Shown: positions 1 through 6,441 of the stretch, piece after piece
Layout: each line of letters begins with the position of its first letter
Numbering within the stretch: position 1 is the first letter of the stretch
NCBI GenBank assembly: GCA_002352635.1
Contig: DEIT01000040.1
Coordinates: 11,544-18,923, forward strand
Direction: 5' to 3'
Origin: Hyphomicrobiaceae bacterium UBA2767
GTDB taxonomy: Bacteria > Pseudomonadota > Alphaproteobacteria > Rhizobiales > Methyloligellaceae
DNA length: 7,380 nt
Notes under the pieces: generated by a model
Told to the model about the DNA's origin: nothing
The model's database searches: none
Seen by the model: only the letters and a program-made list of their open reading frames with translations
Program-made: the position numbers and the translations under genes

Positions 1-800
1 GTGTGTTCTTCGGCTGGGAATTTCCGCTCCCTGACATCGTCGGCATAGGCTTTCACCGCCTTTTTGATCGCTTCACCGATTTGTGCGAATTCCTTCACGA
101 ATTTCGGAACTCTCGGTGACAGACCCAGCATGTCCTCAAGAACCAGTATCTGGCCGTCGCACTCAGCCGATGCGCCAATTCCAATGGTGGGAATCGGGCA
201 GGCCTTGGTGATACGAGCAGCGAGCAGTTCCGCCATACCTTCCATAACCACCGAAAATGCGCCGGCTTCAGCCACCGCGGTCGCATCCTGCTCTATGGCT
301 TCCCACTCCGCACGCTCTCTGCCTTGAGTCTTGAAGCCGCCCATCATGTTCACTGATTGCGGTGTGAGGCCGATGTGCGCCATCACTGGAATGCCGCGCT
401 GGGTGAGGTAATTGATGGTTTCGCCCATACGCGAACCGCCCTCGAGTTTAATCGCCCCGCAGCCCGTTTCCTTCATCACCCTTGCGGCATTTCTGAACGC
501 GATCTCCGGGCTCTCCTCGTATGTGCCAAATGGCATATCCACGACAATCAATGCATGAGAAGAACCGCGCACGACTGCAGCGCCATGCATGATCATCAAA
601 TCAAGCGGTACTGGAACCGTGCTCTCATAGCCATGCATCACCATGCCGAGAGAATCCCCGACCAGCAGGAAATCAACATAGGGATCGAGGATCCTGGCTG
701 TATGGGCATGATAGGCGGTTAACGAAACGATGGGCTCGCCACCTTTTCGCGCTGCAATATCGGGCGCCGCCATGCGCCGGTTGCGTTTTTGCACTGACAT
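1..800 (-). CDS. panB: 3-methyl-2-oxobutanoate hydroxymethyltransferase (ketopantoate hydroxymethyltransferase), 3' end cut off by the window
   Basis: This cytosolic enzyme transfers a hydroxymethyl group from 5,10-methylene-tetrahydrofolate to 2-oxoisovalerate, giving ketopantoate, the first committed step of pantothenate/CoA synthesis. I translated the reverse strand from the ATG at 800-798; about 266 codons are visible, close to the usual 260-275, so only the last few residues are missing. Family motifs appear in order: SLTAY (residues 26-30), LVGDSLG (46-52, with metal-binding Asp49), VVDMPFG (86-92, Asp88), KLEGG (118-122, Glu120), AHIGLTPQ, then VVMEG supplying the likely catalytic Glu, IPTIGIGA, and DMLGL. 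A purine-rich AAGGGAGG (complement of 813-820) lies 12 bases before the start, a slightly long spacing. An in-frame ATG at 773 is a less likely start because it lies inside the N-terminal leader. It is divergent from the zinc-finger gene and has no visible functional tie to the mutase operon. Identification is firm. Confidence 0.95.
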   Translation of the reverse strand, partial: MSVQKRNRRMAAPDIAARKGGEPIVSLTAYHAHTARILDPYVDFLLVGDSLGMVMHGYESTVPVPLDLMIMHGAAVVRGSSHALIVVDMPFGTYEESPEIAFRNAARVMKETGCGAIKLEGGSRMGETINYLTQRGIPVMAHIGLTPQSVNMMGGFKTQGRERAEWEAIEQDATAVAEAGAFSVVMEGMAELLAARITKACPIPTIGIGASAECDGQILVLEDMLGLSPRVPKFVKEFAQIGEAIKKAVKAYADDVRERKFPAEEH

Positions 801-841
801 GAGGGGTCAAAGCCTCCCTTTGTCGAGGTTAATCAATAAGA

Positions 842-861
842 ACACTGATTCCGATCAGTGT
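842..861. promoter_or_regulatory. Perfect 8+8 base dyad in the panB / zinc-finger divergent spacer
   Basis: ACACTGAT-TCCG-ATCAGTGT reads as a perfect inverted repeat with a 4-base centre. It lies 41-61 bases upstream of the panB start and about 137 bases upstream of the zinc-finger gene. No T-run follows on either strand and both flanking genes point away from it, so a terminator is unlikely. An operator for a dimeric regulator, or a hairpin in a panB leader RNA, fits better. A second short palindrome, TTGCACTGCAA (890-900), lies in the same spacer. The rest of 801-997 shows no gene. TAAAAT at 957-962 could be a -10 element for the rightward gene, but I see no convincing -35 partner. Confidence 0.45.
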
Positions 862-997
862 CGCAATCGCTATGAAACATACGTCTTTTTTGCACTGCAA
901 TAAAGGCCCCTCGCTCGAGTCACTTGCCAAGACTGCCCCTGCGTCTGCTAGGCTCGTAAAATTGGGCAACAATGACAACGGGGGCGATTGACAGCCG

Positions 998-1327
998 ATG
1001 GACGATCAGAAGGCCCGTGATGTCCTCATTGCGAGGCGTGGTGAACTGCAGCAATGGAGCGAAGGCAGCGCCGACGCGCGCGAAACGGTCACGCTCGACC
1101 AGCAGAGCGTCGGACGGCTTTCGCGCATGGATGCTCTGCAGCAACAGGCGATGGCCCAAGCTACAGAGCGCCAGCGGGCCGCGGAAATTGCCAAGATCGA
1201 TCAGGCACTCGCCCGTCTTGAAGAAGGCGAATATGGCTTTTGCACTGAGTGTGGTGAGGAAATCGGCGAAAAACGGCTGGAAATAGACCCCGCCGCAAGT
1301 CACTGCATCAGGTGTGCCGGGCGATAA
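998..1327 (+). CDS. Short DksA/TraR-type C4 zinc-finger protein
   Basis: The 109-residue protein has a helical, Gln/Glu/Arg-rich N-terminal part (about residues 4-78, likely an antiparallel coiled coil) followed by a C-terminal zinc finger with Cys82, Cys85, Cys103 and Cys106. The finger (YGFCTECGEEIGEKRLE) closely follows DksA. An SRMDAL segment (42-47) sits where the coiled-coil tip would turn; DksA has an Asp-Ala at its tip that reaches the RNA polymerase secondary channel. Family members bind RNA polymerase directly and modulate initiation, often with ppGpp. At 109 residues it is shorter than E. coli DksA (151) and lacks the long N-terminal extension, so it belongs with the short DksA-like proteins common in alphaproteobacteria. 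The start follows a G-rich stretch (980-984) that may act as a weak ribosome site. A role in regulating the adjacent operon is possible but not shown. Confidence 0.85.
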   Translation: MDDQKARDVLIARRGELQQWSEGSADARETVTLDQQSVGRLSRMDALQQQAMAQATERQRAAEIAKIDQALARLEEGEYGFCTECGEEIGEKRLEIDPAASHCIRCAGR

Positions 1328-1331
1328 GTCC

Positions 1332-1371
1332 GGACTGGAGGCGCTTGTTGGCCATACGCAGTCCTCCTTTT
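1332..1371 (+). terminator. Possible weak terminator after the zinc-finger gene
   Basis: GGACTG (1332-1337) can pair with CAGTCC (1359-1364), or alternatively GGAGG (1337-1341) with CCTCC (1363-1367), directly before TTTT (1368-1371). It begins 4 bases after the stop codon, the right place for transcript termination. The loop is long (about 21 bases) and the T-run short, so this is a candidate only. Confidence 0.3.
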
Positions 1372-1693
1372 GCTCAACAATAGGATGGACCAATTCAATG
1401 GGGGAGGATCACCGGGCCGGGCGGATGCCTCTATTCGCGTACAGGTGGTTCAATCCCTAATAATGCCTTTACGTGAAACCAACACAAGAGAACAGAAGCA
1501 GCCCATACGTTCTATGTTGAGATATCGCGGTTAGCTTCACTCAAGAAATATACGTCATATCCTCGTTTTAGCTCTCCAAGCACGCAAACTGAAACGCAAG
1601 GCAAGAAAAAATCTCCGACGATGATGCAACGTCCACAGCCCTCCTCGCAATCTGTCGAACCAGCCCCTGATCATGAACTGCTGATAAGCGATT
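1372..1693. other. Gene-poor spacer before the regulator
   Basis: I see no supported gene, RNA gene, mobile element or riboswitch here. Frames are short or lack a ribosome site; a 20-codon frame beginning at 1398 has no ribosome site and no recognisable product. The stretch becomes AT-rich towards the right; 1681-1740 is only about 30% GC, well below the neighbouring genes. An AT-rich upstream region fits promoter DNA for the operon that follows. Confidence 0.6.
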
Positions 1694-1705
1694 ATGGCTA
1701 TAAAC

Positions 1706-1734
1706 TTGACAATGTTTTTTCGGAATGTTGAAAT
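1706..1734 (+). promoter_or_regulatory. Sigma70-like promoter for the regulator and probably the whole operon
   Basis: TTGACA (1706-1711) is a perfect -35 element. After a 17-base spacer, TGAAAT (1729-1734) matches the -10 consensus at four of six positions, including the first T and the final AAT. Transcription would start at about 1741, at or next to the ATG at 1742. That would give a leaderless or nearly leaderless regulator message and argues against the in-frame ATG at 1694. No other rightward promoter is evident between 1742 and 7334, so this one may serve all the genes. Confidence 0.45.
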
Positions 1735-1742
1735 ATGTTTCA
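1729..1742. promoter_or_regulatory. Palindromic candidate operator for the IclR-type regulator
   Basis: TGAAA-TATG-TTTCA is a perfect 5+5 inverted repeat lying over the proposed -10 element and transcription start. It resembles the A/T-centred TGGAAAT-N-ATTTCCA site I recall for E. coli IclR. Its position would let a bound dimer block RNA polymerase, giving self-repression released by an inducer. ATGTTTCAT (1735-1743) recurs as its exact complement, ATGAAACAT, at 872-880 upstream of panB. The link to this regulator is inferred. Confidence 0.4.
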
Positions 1743-2494
1743 TGATACCGAATAATTTATCACGCGCCGCTATACGTACACTGGATCTTTTCGAGATGTT
1801 CGCTACGACCGGCACGCCGCATAGCCTTAGCGACCTGGCACGCCTGATCGATGTTCCGGTAAGCACCTGCCATGGGCTGGTCAAGACATTGCAGGCAAAG
1901 GGTTATCTCTATTCAATCGGTAACCCGAGGCGACTTTATCCGACGAAGAGGCTTTTTGGCATCGCAAAAAGCATTGCAGACCAGGATGTCATCGTTGAAT
2001 ACGTAACTCCGTCCCTGGCCACGCTGCGTGATGCGACTGGCGAGACAATCATCCTCGGGAAACGGCAGGAGCACGAAATCGTCTATCTTGAAGTTGTCGA
2101 AGGCAAGAGCGTGATTCGTTACTCGGCACGGCCAGGGGATCTGAAACCGCTTCATTCAAGTGCGATTGGAAAACTGATCCTGGGCAACCTTTCCGAAGGT
2201 GAACTCCGTGAACTTCTGACAAAACTGGCGCTGACCCAGATCACGGAAAATACGATTACCGATCATGACTGCCTACTCGCGGAACTCTCCGAGTCTAGAA
2301 AACAAGGCTACTACATCACCCGTGGCGAGAACGTCTCGGAGGTTATCGCGATGGCGGCGCCAGTCCAGCTGTCGGGCGTGACATTCGGCATTGCAGTGGC
2401 TGGGCCGGAGGGACGGATGTCGAAGGCGTTAGACGCAAACCGCAACGCGCTCATTTCATGCTGCAGAGGAATCGAAGCAGCTTTCGTAGGATGA
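1742..2494 (+). CDS. IclR-family transcriptional regulator, first gene of the mutase operon
   Basis: The protein (250 residues from ATG 1742) has the two-domain IclR layout. A winged helix-turn-helix covers about residues 8-70 (RTLDLFEMF; SLSDLARLIDVPVSTCHGLVKTLQ; wing with GYLY). An effector-binding domain follows, with GETIILG (100-106), the family signature HSSAIGKLIL (138-147), and near the C-terminus GYYITRGEN and MAAPVQ. IclR proteins are cytosolic dimers or tetramers that sense small acids or their CoA esters and usually control a neighbouring catabolic operon. An in-frame ATG at 1694 would add 16 residues (266 total). I prefer 1742 because the extra stretch lies in 30% GC DNA over a promoter-like TTGACA and reads as an unusual hydrophobic leader. 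Neither start has a clear ribosome site. Its end meets the crotonase gene within a few bases, so it is probably co-transcribed with it. The ligand is unknown; a dicarboxylate or its CoA ester would fit. Confidence 0.92.
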   Translation: MIPNNLSRAAIRTLDLFEMFATTGTPHSLSDLARLIDVPVSTCHGLVKTLQAKGYLYSIGNPRRLYPTKRLFGIAKSIADQDVIVEYVTPSLATLRDATGETIILGKRQEHEIVYLEVVEGKSVIRYSARPGDLKPLHSSAIGKLILGNLSEGELRELLTKLALTQITENTITDHDCLLAELSESRKQGYYITRGENVSEVIAMAAPVQLSGVTFGIAVAGPEGRMSKALDANRNALISCCRGIEAAFVG

Positions 2495-2499
2495 CCAAA

Positions 2500-3261
2500 A
2501 TGACTTTGAAGATCGAAAGTCAAAAGGACGTTCTGCGGGTCGTTATCGACAAGGAGGGGAAACGGAACGCATTAAGCCGTGCGACACTTGACAAAATACG
2601 GCAGATTTTTATTGATCATGCGGAAAACACTGATCTTCGGTTTGCTATCCTGACCGGGGCTGGCAAGAAATGCTTTGCTGCCGGCGGCGATCTGAAAGAT
2701 CTGATGTCAGTCAGAGGAGAGGCAGCAGCGGTGTCCATGGCGAGGCACGCCAAGAGAGCTCTTGCCGCGGTTCGCTCCTTCCCTGTCCCAGTCATTGCAG
2801 CTCTTAACGGCGACGCGCTTGGTGGCGGCGCCGAACTTGCCGTCGCCTGTGACATGCGCATCGCCGCTGCACATGCACGCATTGGCTTCATTCAGGGCCG
2901 ATTGGCGATTTCGAGTGCGTGGGGCGGCGGGGTCGATCTGATGCGGCTGGTGGGTCCTGCAAAAGCGCTCCAATTCCTATCCCGCTCAGAAATGCTCAAT
3001 GCACCGCAAGCGTTGGCCTGTGGCCTAATCAACGATGCGGCCAGGGAAGAAGAAACACTGGAACAAGCATTGGAGCAGTTTACCGCGCCAATGCGCCAGC
3101 AAGCCCCCCAGGTGATGCGCGCATTCAAGGCTCTTGGCGCTTATGAGCGCGGACGCGGGCGCGAAGCGATAGATGAGATTGAAACCACCCGGTTCGGTCA
3201 GACCTGGGCCCACCCGGACCATGATGCTGCAACCGAATGCGTTCTCAAAAAAATGGAGTAG
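2500..3261 (+). CDS. Crotonase-fold protein, probable malonyl-CoA-type (methylmalonyl-/ethylmalonyl-CoA) decarboxylase
   Basis: This 253-residue protein is a crotonase (enoyl-CoA hydratase/isomerase) superfamily member. The CoA-ester oxyanion-hole segments are FAAGGDLKDL (59-68) and LGGGAELAVACD (107-118). Hydratases need two glutamates. The first is present (Glu112, matching rat Glu144), but the position of rat Glu164 is Gln132, so ordinary hydration is doubtful. The stretch after it, with AWGGG (140-144) replacing the usual GAGG, and the tail motif FGQTW closely resemble human ECHDC1 (ethylmalonyl-CoA decarboxylase) as I recall it. Next to a B12 mutase, the simplest role is decarboxylation of the alkylmalonyl-CoA product, as ScpB (YgfG) does in E. 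coli. The start at 2500 has AGGA (2488-2491) at 8-base spacing. An ATG at 2491 overlaps the regulator stop but has no ribosome site, and 2458 lies well inside the regulator. Membership is firm; decarboxylase activity is inferred. Confidence 0.85.
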   Translation: MTLKIESQKDVLRVVIDKEGKRNALSRATLDKIRQIFIDHAENTDLRFAILTGAGKKCFAAGGDLKDLMSVRGEAAAVSMARHAKRALAAVRSFPVPVIAALNGDALGGGAELAVACDMRIAAAHARIGFIQGRLAISSAWGGGVDLMRLVGPAKALQFLSRSEMLNAPQALACGLINDAAREEETLEQALEQFTAPMRQQAPQVMRAFKALGAYERGRGREAIDEIETTRFGQTWAHPDHDAATECVLKKME

Positions 3262-3264
3262 GTC

Positions 3265-4902
3265 ATGAGTTCGAGCGTACAAGACCAACCATCCAGCCAT
3301 TCAAAAGAGCCACAGCACATCTCGGACCCCTTGGCTAAGACGCCTTCCGGTATTGAAATCCCCATCACAGTGACGCCTTACACGGCGCAGGGCACTCCCC
3401 AGGCTCCTGGTGAGTTTCCGTACACACGCGGCATCTTCCCAAATGGATATCGGGGCCGTCTTTGGACAATCCGCCAATATTCGGGATTTGGCACCGCTGA
3501 AGCGACCAATGAGCGATACAAGTTTCTTCTCGACCAAGGGCAGACCGGCCTTTCCGTCGCGCTCGATCTGCCAACCCAGTGCGGTTACGACCCCATCCAT
3601 CCCATGGCGCGCCCTGAAGTCGGCAAGGTGGGCGTATCGCTCTCCAGCCTGGCGGAAGCAGAAATCCTGTTTGACGGCATCGATCTTTCAAAAATATCGA
3701 CGTCCTTCACGATCAACGGGACAGCGGCCATTGTCTATGCGCTCTATCTTGCCGTCAGCGACAATCAAGGCGTGCCACGCAACAAGCTGACAGGCACGAT
3801 CCAGAATGACATTTTGAAGGAATATGTCGCGCGCGGGACTTGGATTTTTCCGATCCATCCATCCATGCGCCTCATCGCCGACTCTGTACTCTTCTCAAAT
3901 AATGAGACACCGCGCTTCAACCCGATCTCCATCGCCGGCGCCCATGTCCGCGATGCCGGAGCAACGGCAGTCGAGGAGATGGCTTACACTCTCGCCAACG
4001 GGCTCTCTTATGTCGAGGAGTTCAAACGGCGGGGCGGCGACATAAACGCCTTCGCCAAGAGGCTGAGCTTCTTCTTCTATGTCCATATGGACCTCTTCGA
4101 GGAAGTCGCCAAATTCAGAGCTGGCAGGCGGCTCTGGGCAAAACTACTCTCAGAGCGCTTTGGCGTGACGGAAGACAAAGCATTACATTTCCGCTTTGGC
4201 GTCGTCTGCGGCGGGTCCTCGCTCACCGCTGCGCAGCCTTATAACAACATCGTACGCGTCGGTATCGAGACAATGGCGGCAGTCCTTGGCGGCGCGCAAT
4301 CGATTTTCACATGCGCTTTTGACGAAGCCTTTCAAATTCCCACCGAGACGAGCGCCGAGATCGCTCTGCGCACCCAGCAGATCGTGGCCCATGAAAGCGG
4401 CGTCGCGCGCACCGTCGACCCCCTCGGAGGCAGCTTTTACACCGAATGGCTTACCGATAGGATGGAAGAGGAAATCCTGAAGGTCATGGGGGAAATTGAG
4501 GATTACGGAGGGGTCATAAAGGCGATTGAGGACGGCTATTTACAGGCGCGTATTGCGGAGCGTGCCCGCGAGCGCAAACAGGCAGTCGACGACGGGGAGC
4601 GGATAATCGTTGGCGTAAATATGGGAGAGCGTGAAAGCCGCGAGCAGGATAGCGGAGAAGTATTCCGCCTCGACCCCGAGGGTGTCAGACGTGTCATCGA
4701 AAAGTACGAGAGCTTACTCGACCGGCGTAACCAGGAGCAGGTGGACCGGTCCCTTTCCCGTTTGACCGATGCCGCCGCCAAGGATGATGAGAACGTCATG
4801 CCTTACCTCGTCGAATGCTGTCACGCCTATGTAACTGTCGGAGAGATGGTCACGGCACTAAAGCGTGAATGGGGTGAATTTCGTGAACCGATCAGGTTTT
4901 GA
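3265..4902 (+). CDS. Coenzyme B12-dependent acyl-CoA mutase, large (substrate-binding) subunit, divergent methylmalonyl-CoA mutase type
   Basis: The 545-residue protein is the TIM-barrel half of a split mutase that interconverts branched and linear acyl-CoA isomers by radical chemistry. Aligned from memory to Propionibacterium methylmalonyl-CoA mutase with a constant offset of 17 (later 16), it has Tyr72 (=Tyr89) in TIRQY and Arg190 (=Arg207) in YVARGTW, the pair that binds the free carboxylate. Thr178, Gln180, His227 (=His244), the CoA contacts Arg65, Arg266, Ser268 and Gln345, and Glu354 (=Glu370) are also kept. Isobutyryl-CoA mutase has Phe/Gln and 2-hydroxyisobutyryl-CoA mutase Ile/Gln at the Tyr/Arg sites, so both are unlikely. 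Tyr243 is Ala226, His328 is Gly312, Gln330 is Val314 and Asn366 is Cys350, so the pocket around substrate and adenosyl group is unlike the standard enzyme. GGAG (3255-3258) precedes the start, 3 bases after the crotonase stop. A substituted succinyl-/malonyl-CoA pair is a reasonable guess. Confidence 0.93.
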   Translation: MSSSVQDQPSSHSKEPQHISDPLAKTPSGIEIPITVTPYTAQGTPQAPGEFPYTRGIFPNGYRGRLWTIRQYSGFGTAEATNERYKFLLDQGQTGLSVALDLPTQCGYDPIHPMARPEVGKVGVSLSSLAEAEILFDGIDLSKISTSFTINGTAAIVYALYLAVSDNQGVPRNKLTGTIQNDILKEYVARGTWIFPIHPSMRLIADSVLFSNNETPRFNPISIAGAHVRDAGATAVEEMAYTLANGLSYVEEFKRRGGDINAFAKRLSFFFYVHMDLFEEVAKFRAGRRLWAKLLSERFGVTEDKALHFRFGVVCGGSSLTAAQPYNNIVRVGIETMAAVLGGAQSIFTCAFDEAFQIPTETSAEIALRTQQIVAHESGVARTVDPLGGSFYTEWLTDRMEEEILKVMGEIEDYGGVIKAIEDGYLQARIAERARERKQAVDDGERIIVGVNMGERESREQDSGEVFRLDPEGVRRVIEKYESLLDRRNQEQVDRSLSRLTDAAAKDDENVMPYLVECCHAYVTVGEMVTALKREWGEFREPIRF

Positions 4903-4907
4903 GAACC

Positions 4908-5312
4908 ATGACCCTCGCAAAGAAACGTATCCTTATCGCTAAACCTGGCCTTGATGGGCACGATGTTGGAGCAAAGGTCATTGCGCTGGCACTGCGCGAC
5001 GCCGGCGCGGATATCATCTACACCGGTCTCAGGCGCAGCCCTGAATATATTGTGAAGATCGCTATTGAAGAGGATGTCGACATGATTGGTCTGTCGATCC
5101 TTTCAGGCAGCCACAAGGAACTCGTCGATGAGGTCGTTGCCAAGCTCAAGGAGGCGGACGCCGACGATATAAAGCTATTTGTCGGAGGCACAGTCCCGGT
5201 TGAAGACCATGAGATTTTAAAAAAGGCCGGCGTCTCAGGCGTCTTCACCAGCGAAATGAAAATAGAGGCCGTGGTGGCAGAAATCCATCGGCAGCTTTCG
5301 GGAGCCACCTGA
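4908..5312 (+). CDS. Coenzyme B12-dependent acyl-CoA mutase, small (cobalamin-binding) subunit
   Basis: This 134-residue Rossmann-like B12 domain completes the split mutase. The base-off/His-on signature is at residues 12-21 (KPGLDGHDVG): His18 is the lower cobalt ligand (=His610), with Asp16 (=Asp608) and Lys12 (=Lys604) forming the relay. LSILSGSH and the GGTVP loop hold the dimethylbenzimidazole tail. Near the C-terminus, where methylmalonyl-CoA mutases usually have a PGT motif, it reads GVFTSEMK, a mild departure. The length matches stand-alone B12 subunits. A TTG at 4899 could also open the frame, overlapping the large-subunit stop, but ATG 4908 gives the normal N-terminus just before KKRILIAKPG. 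The ribosome site is weak, so translation is probably coupled to the large subunit 5 bases upstream, which would favour balanced subunit amounts. Function is firm as the partner of the preceding gene. Confidence 0.95.
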   Translation: MTLAKKRILIAKPGLDGHDVGAKVIALALRDAGADIIYTGLRRSPEYIVKIAIEEDVDMIGLSILSGSHKELVDEVVAKLKEADADDIKLFVGGTVPVEDHEILKKAGVSGVFTSEMKIEAVVAEIHRQLSGAT

Positions 5313-5313
5313 C

Positions 5314-6441
5314 ATGAGTGGGCCGCTTTCCGGCGTGCGAATAATCGAAGTTGGCCATATGCTGGCTGGTCCTTATTGCGGCATGCTACTCGCTGATCTT
5401 GGGGCTGAAATCATCAAGATCGAGGGGCCGGAGGGTGATATCGCACGGCACATAAGCCCGCATTTCGTTGGCCCTCACAACACCTATTTCTCAAGCCTCA
5501 ACCGCAACAAGAAGAGCGTGGTCCTAGACCTTGGCACCGAGGCTGGCCAGAGCGCCCTGCACCACTTTGCCAAGGATGCACGCGCGCTCATCACCAATTT
5601 ACGGCCCTCAGCAATCAAACGGCTTGGTCTCACATACAAGGCGCTCCGAACCGTCAACCCGCACCTCGTCTGTCTCGCCTTAACCGGCTATGGCCTCACC
5701 GGCCCCTATTCCAACTCTCCCGCCTACGACTATGTCATCCAGGCAATGACGGGTGTGATGATGCTCACAGGCGACCCTAACGGGCCGCCCGTAAAACCGG
5801 GCTACTCGGCAGTGGACAATTCCGCCGGCATCATGGGAGCGCTCGGGCTTGTCGCCCAGTTGGTCTCAGGGAACGGTCGCCAGATTGACGTGTCCATGCA
5901 TGACGTGATGCTCTCGCAGTTGAACTATCTCGCGAGCAGTTATTTGAACGCTGGCGAAGTGGCCAATCGTGTCAAGGGCGGCGGCCATCCCTACATCGTG
6001 CCCGCCCAGCTCTTTCCGGCAAAAAGCGGCCATGTTGTGCTCTTCATCACCCATGACAAGTTCTGGAGACTTTTCGCCGAGGCGCTGGGCGAAGATGAGT
6101 GGCTGTCCGATCCGCGTTTTGCGACGATGGCCGCCCGCTCCGCCAATCGAGGTGTCGTCATTCTTGAGATAGCCAAACGTCTGCTCCAAGAAGATGCCGA
6201 GGCGTGGATCGAGAAGCTCGCGCCTCTCGGGCTGGTCATTGCCGCGGTGCAGAGCTTGTCCAGCTCTTTGGATGGTCCACTTACCGCCTCTCGCAACATG
6301 GTGGTGGACATTCCGCTCAATGAGGAAAAGCTGCGGCTGATCGCCAATCCCATACGGATTGAGGGCTACGAGGAGCGCTATCTTCCCCCCCCTCTCCTGG
6401 GTGAGCATAACGGGCTGATCGACCAGAGAGCCAAGATCTGA
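5314..6441 (+). CDS. Family III (CaiB/BaiF) CoA-transferase
   Basis: This 375-residue protein has the family III CoA-transferase layout of an interlocked dimer: an N-terminal nucleotide-binding part with LSGVRIIEVGHMLAGPYCG (5-23), LADLGAEIIKIEGPEGD (26-42) and SSLNRNKKSVVLDL (60-73), then LTGYGLTGPYS (123-133) and YDYVIQAMTG (138-147). Asp168 in the SAVDNSAG segment sits where the catalytic aspartate (Asp169 of formyl-CoA transferase and CaiB) forms the acyl-enzyme anhydride. IDVSMHDVMLSQLNY and the C-terminal linker with GEHN complete the family. Such enzymes move CoA between carboxylic acids, often using succinyl-CoA as donor. GGGAG (5300-5304) lies 9 bases before the ATG, which follows the B12-subunit stop by one base. 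In this operon it most plausibly loads CoA onto the acid that the mutase rearranges, recycling CoA from the final product, like the unrelated class I ScpC in E. coli. The acid is not identifiable from sequence. Confidence 0.93.
   Translation: MSGPLSGVRIIEVGHMLAGPYCGMLLADLGAEIIKIEGPEGDIARHISPHFVGPHNTYFSSLNRNKKSVVLDLGTEAGQSALHHFAKDARALITNLRPSAIKRLGLTYKALRTVNPHLVCLALTGYGLTGPYSNSPAYDYVIQAMTGVMMLTGDPNGPPVKPGYSAVDNSAGIMGALGLVAQLVSGNGRQIDVSMHDVMLSQLNYLASSYLNAGEVANRVKGGGHPYIVPAQLFPAKSGHVVLFITHDKFWRLFAEALGEDEWLSDPRFATMAARSANRGVVILEIAKRLLQEDAEAWIEKLAPLGLVIAAVQSLSSSLDGPLTASRNMVVDIPLNEEKLRLIANPIRIEGYEERYLPPPLLGEHNGLIDQRAKI

Noticed and set aside
786..897. Direct repeat TTTTTGCACTG at 786-796 and 887-897
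   Set aside because: One copy lies within panB codons 2-5, and a T-rich 11-base match has little meaning alone.
920..1393. 157-codon minus-strand frame over the zinc-finger gene
   Set aside because: The opposite strand encodes a protein with all four zinc-binding cysteines; the minus-strand translation resembles nothing I know.
1328..1741. Cobalamin riboswitch upstream of the B12-dependent operon
   Set aside because: I looked for a B12-box-like GCCACTG and surrounding paired elements and saw none. The regulator also begins directly at the proposed transcription start, leaving no room for a leader.
1555..1884. 109-codon minus-strand frame across the spacer and regulator start
   Set aside because: It overlaps the helix-turn-helix of the IclR gene and has no recognisable features.
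3265..5312. Isobutyryl-CoA or 2-hydroxyisobutyryl-CoA mutase as the identity of the mutase
   Set aside because: Those enzymes carry Phe or Ile and Gln where this protein has Tyr72 and Arg190, and 2-hydroxyisobutyryl-CoA mutase needs an Asp where this one has Ala99.
3265..5312. A gene split by frameshift from a fused mutase
   Set aside because: Both halves have complete ends, their own start codons and normal lengths for two-subunit mutases, so the split is natural.
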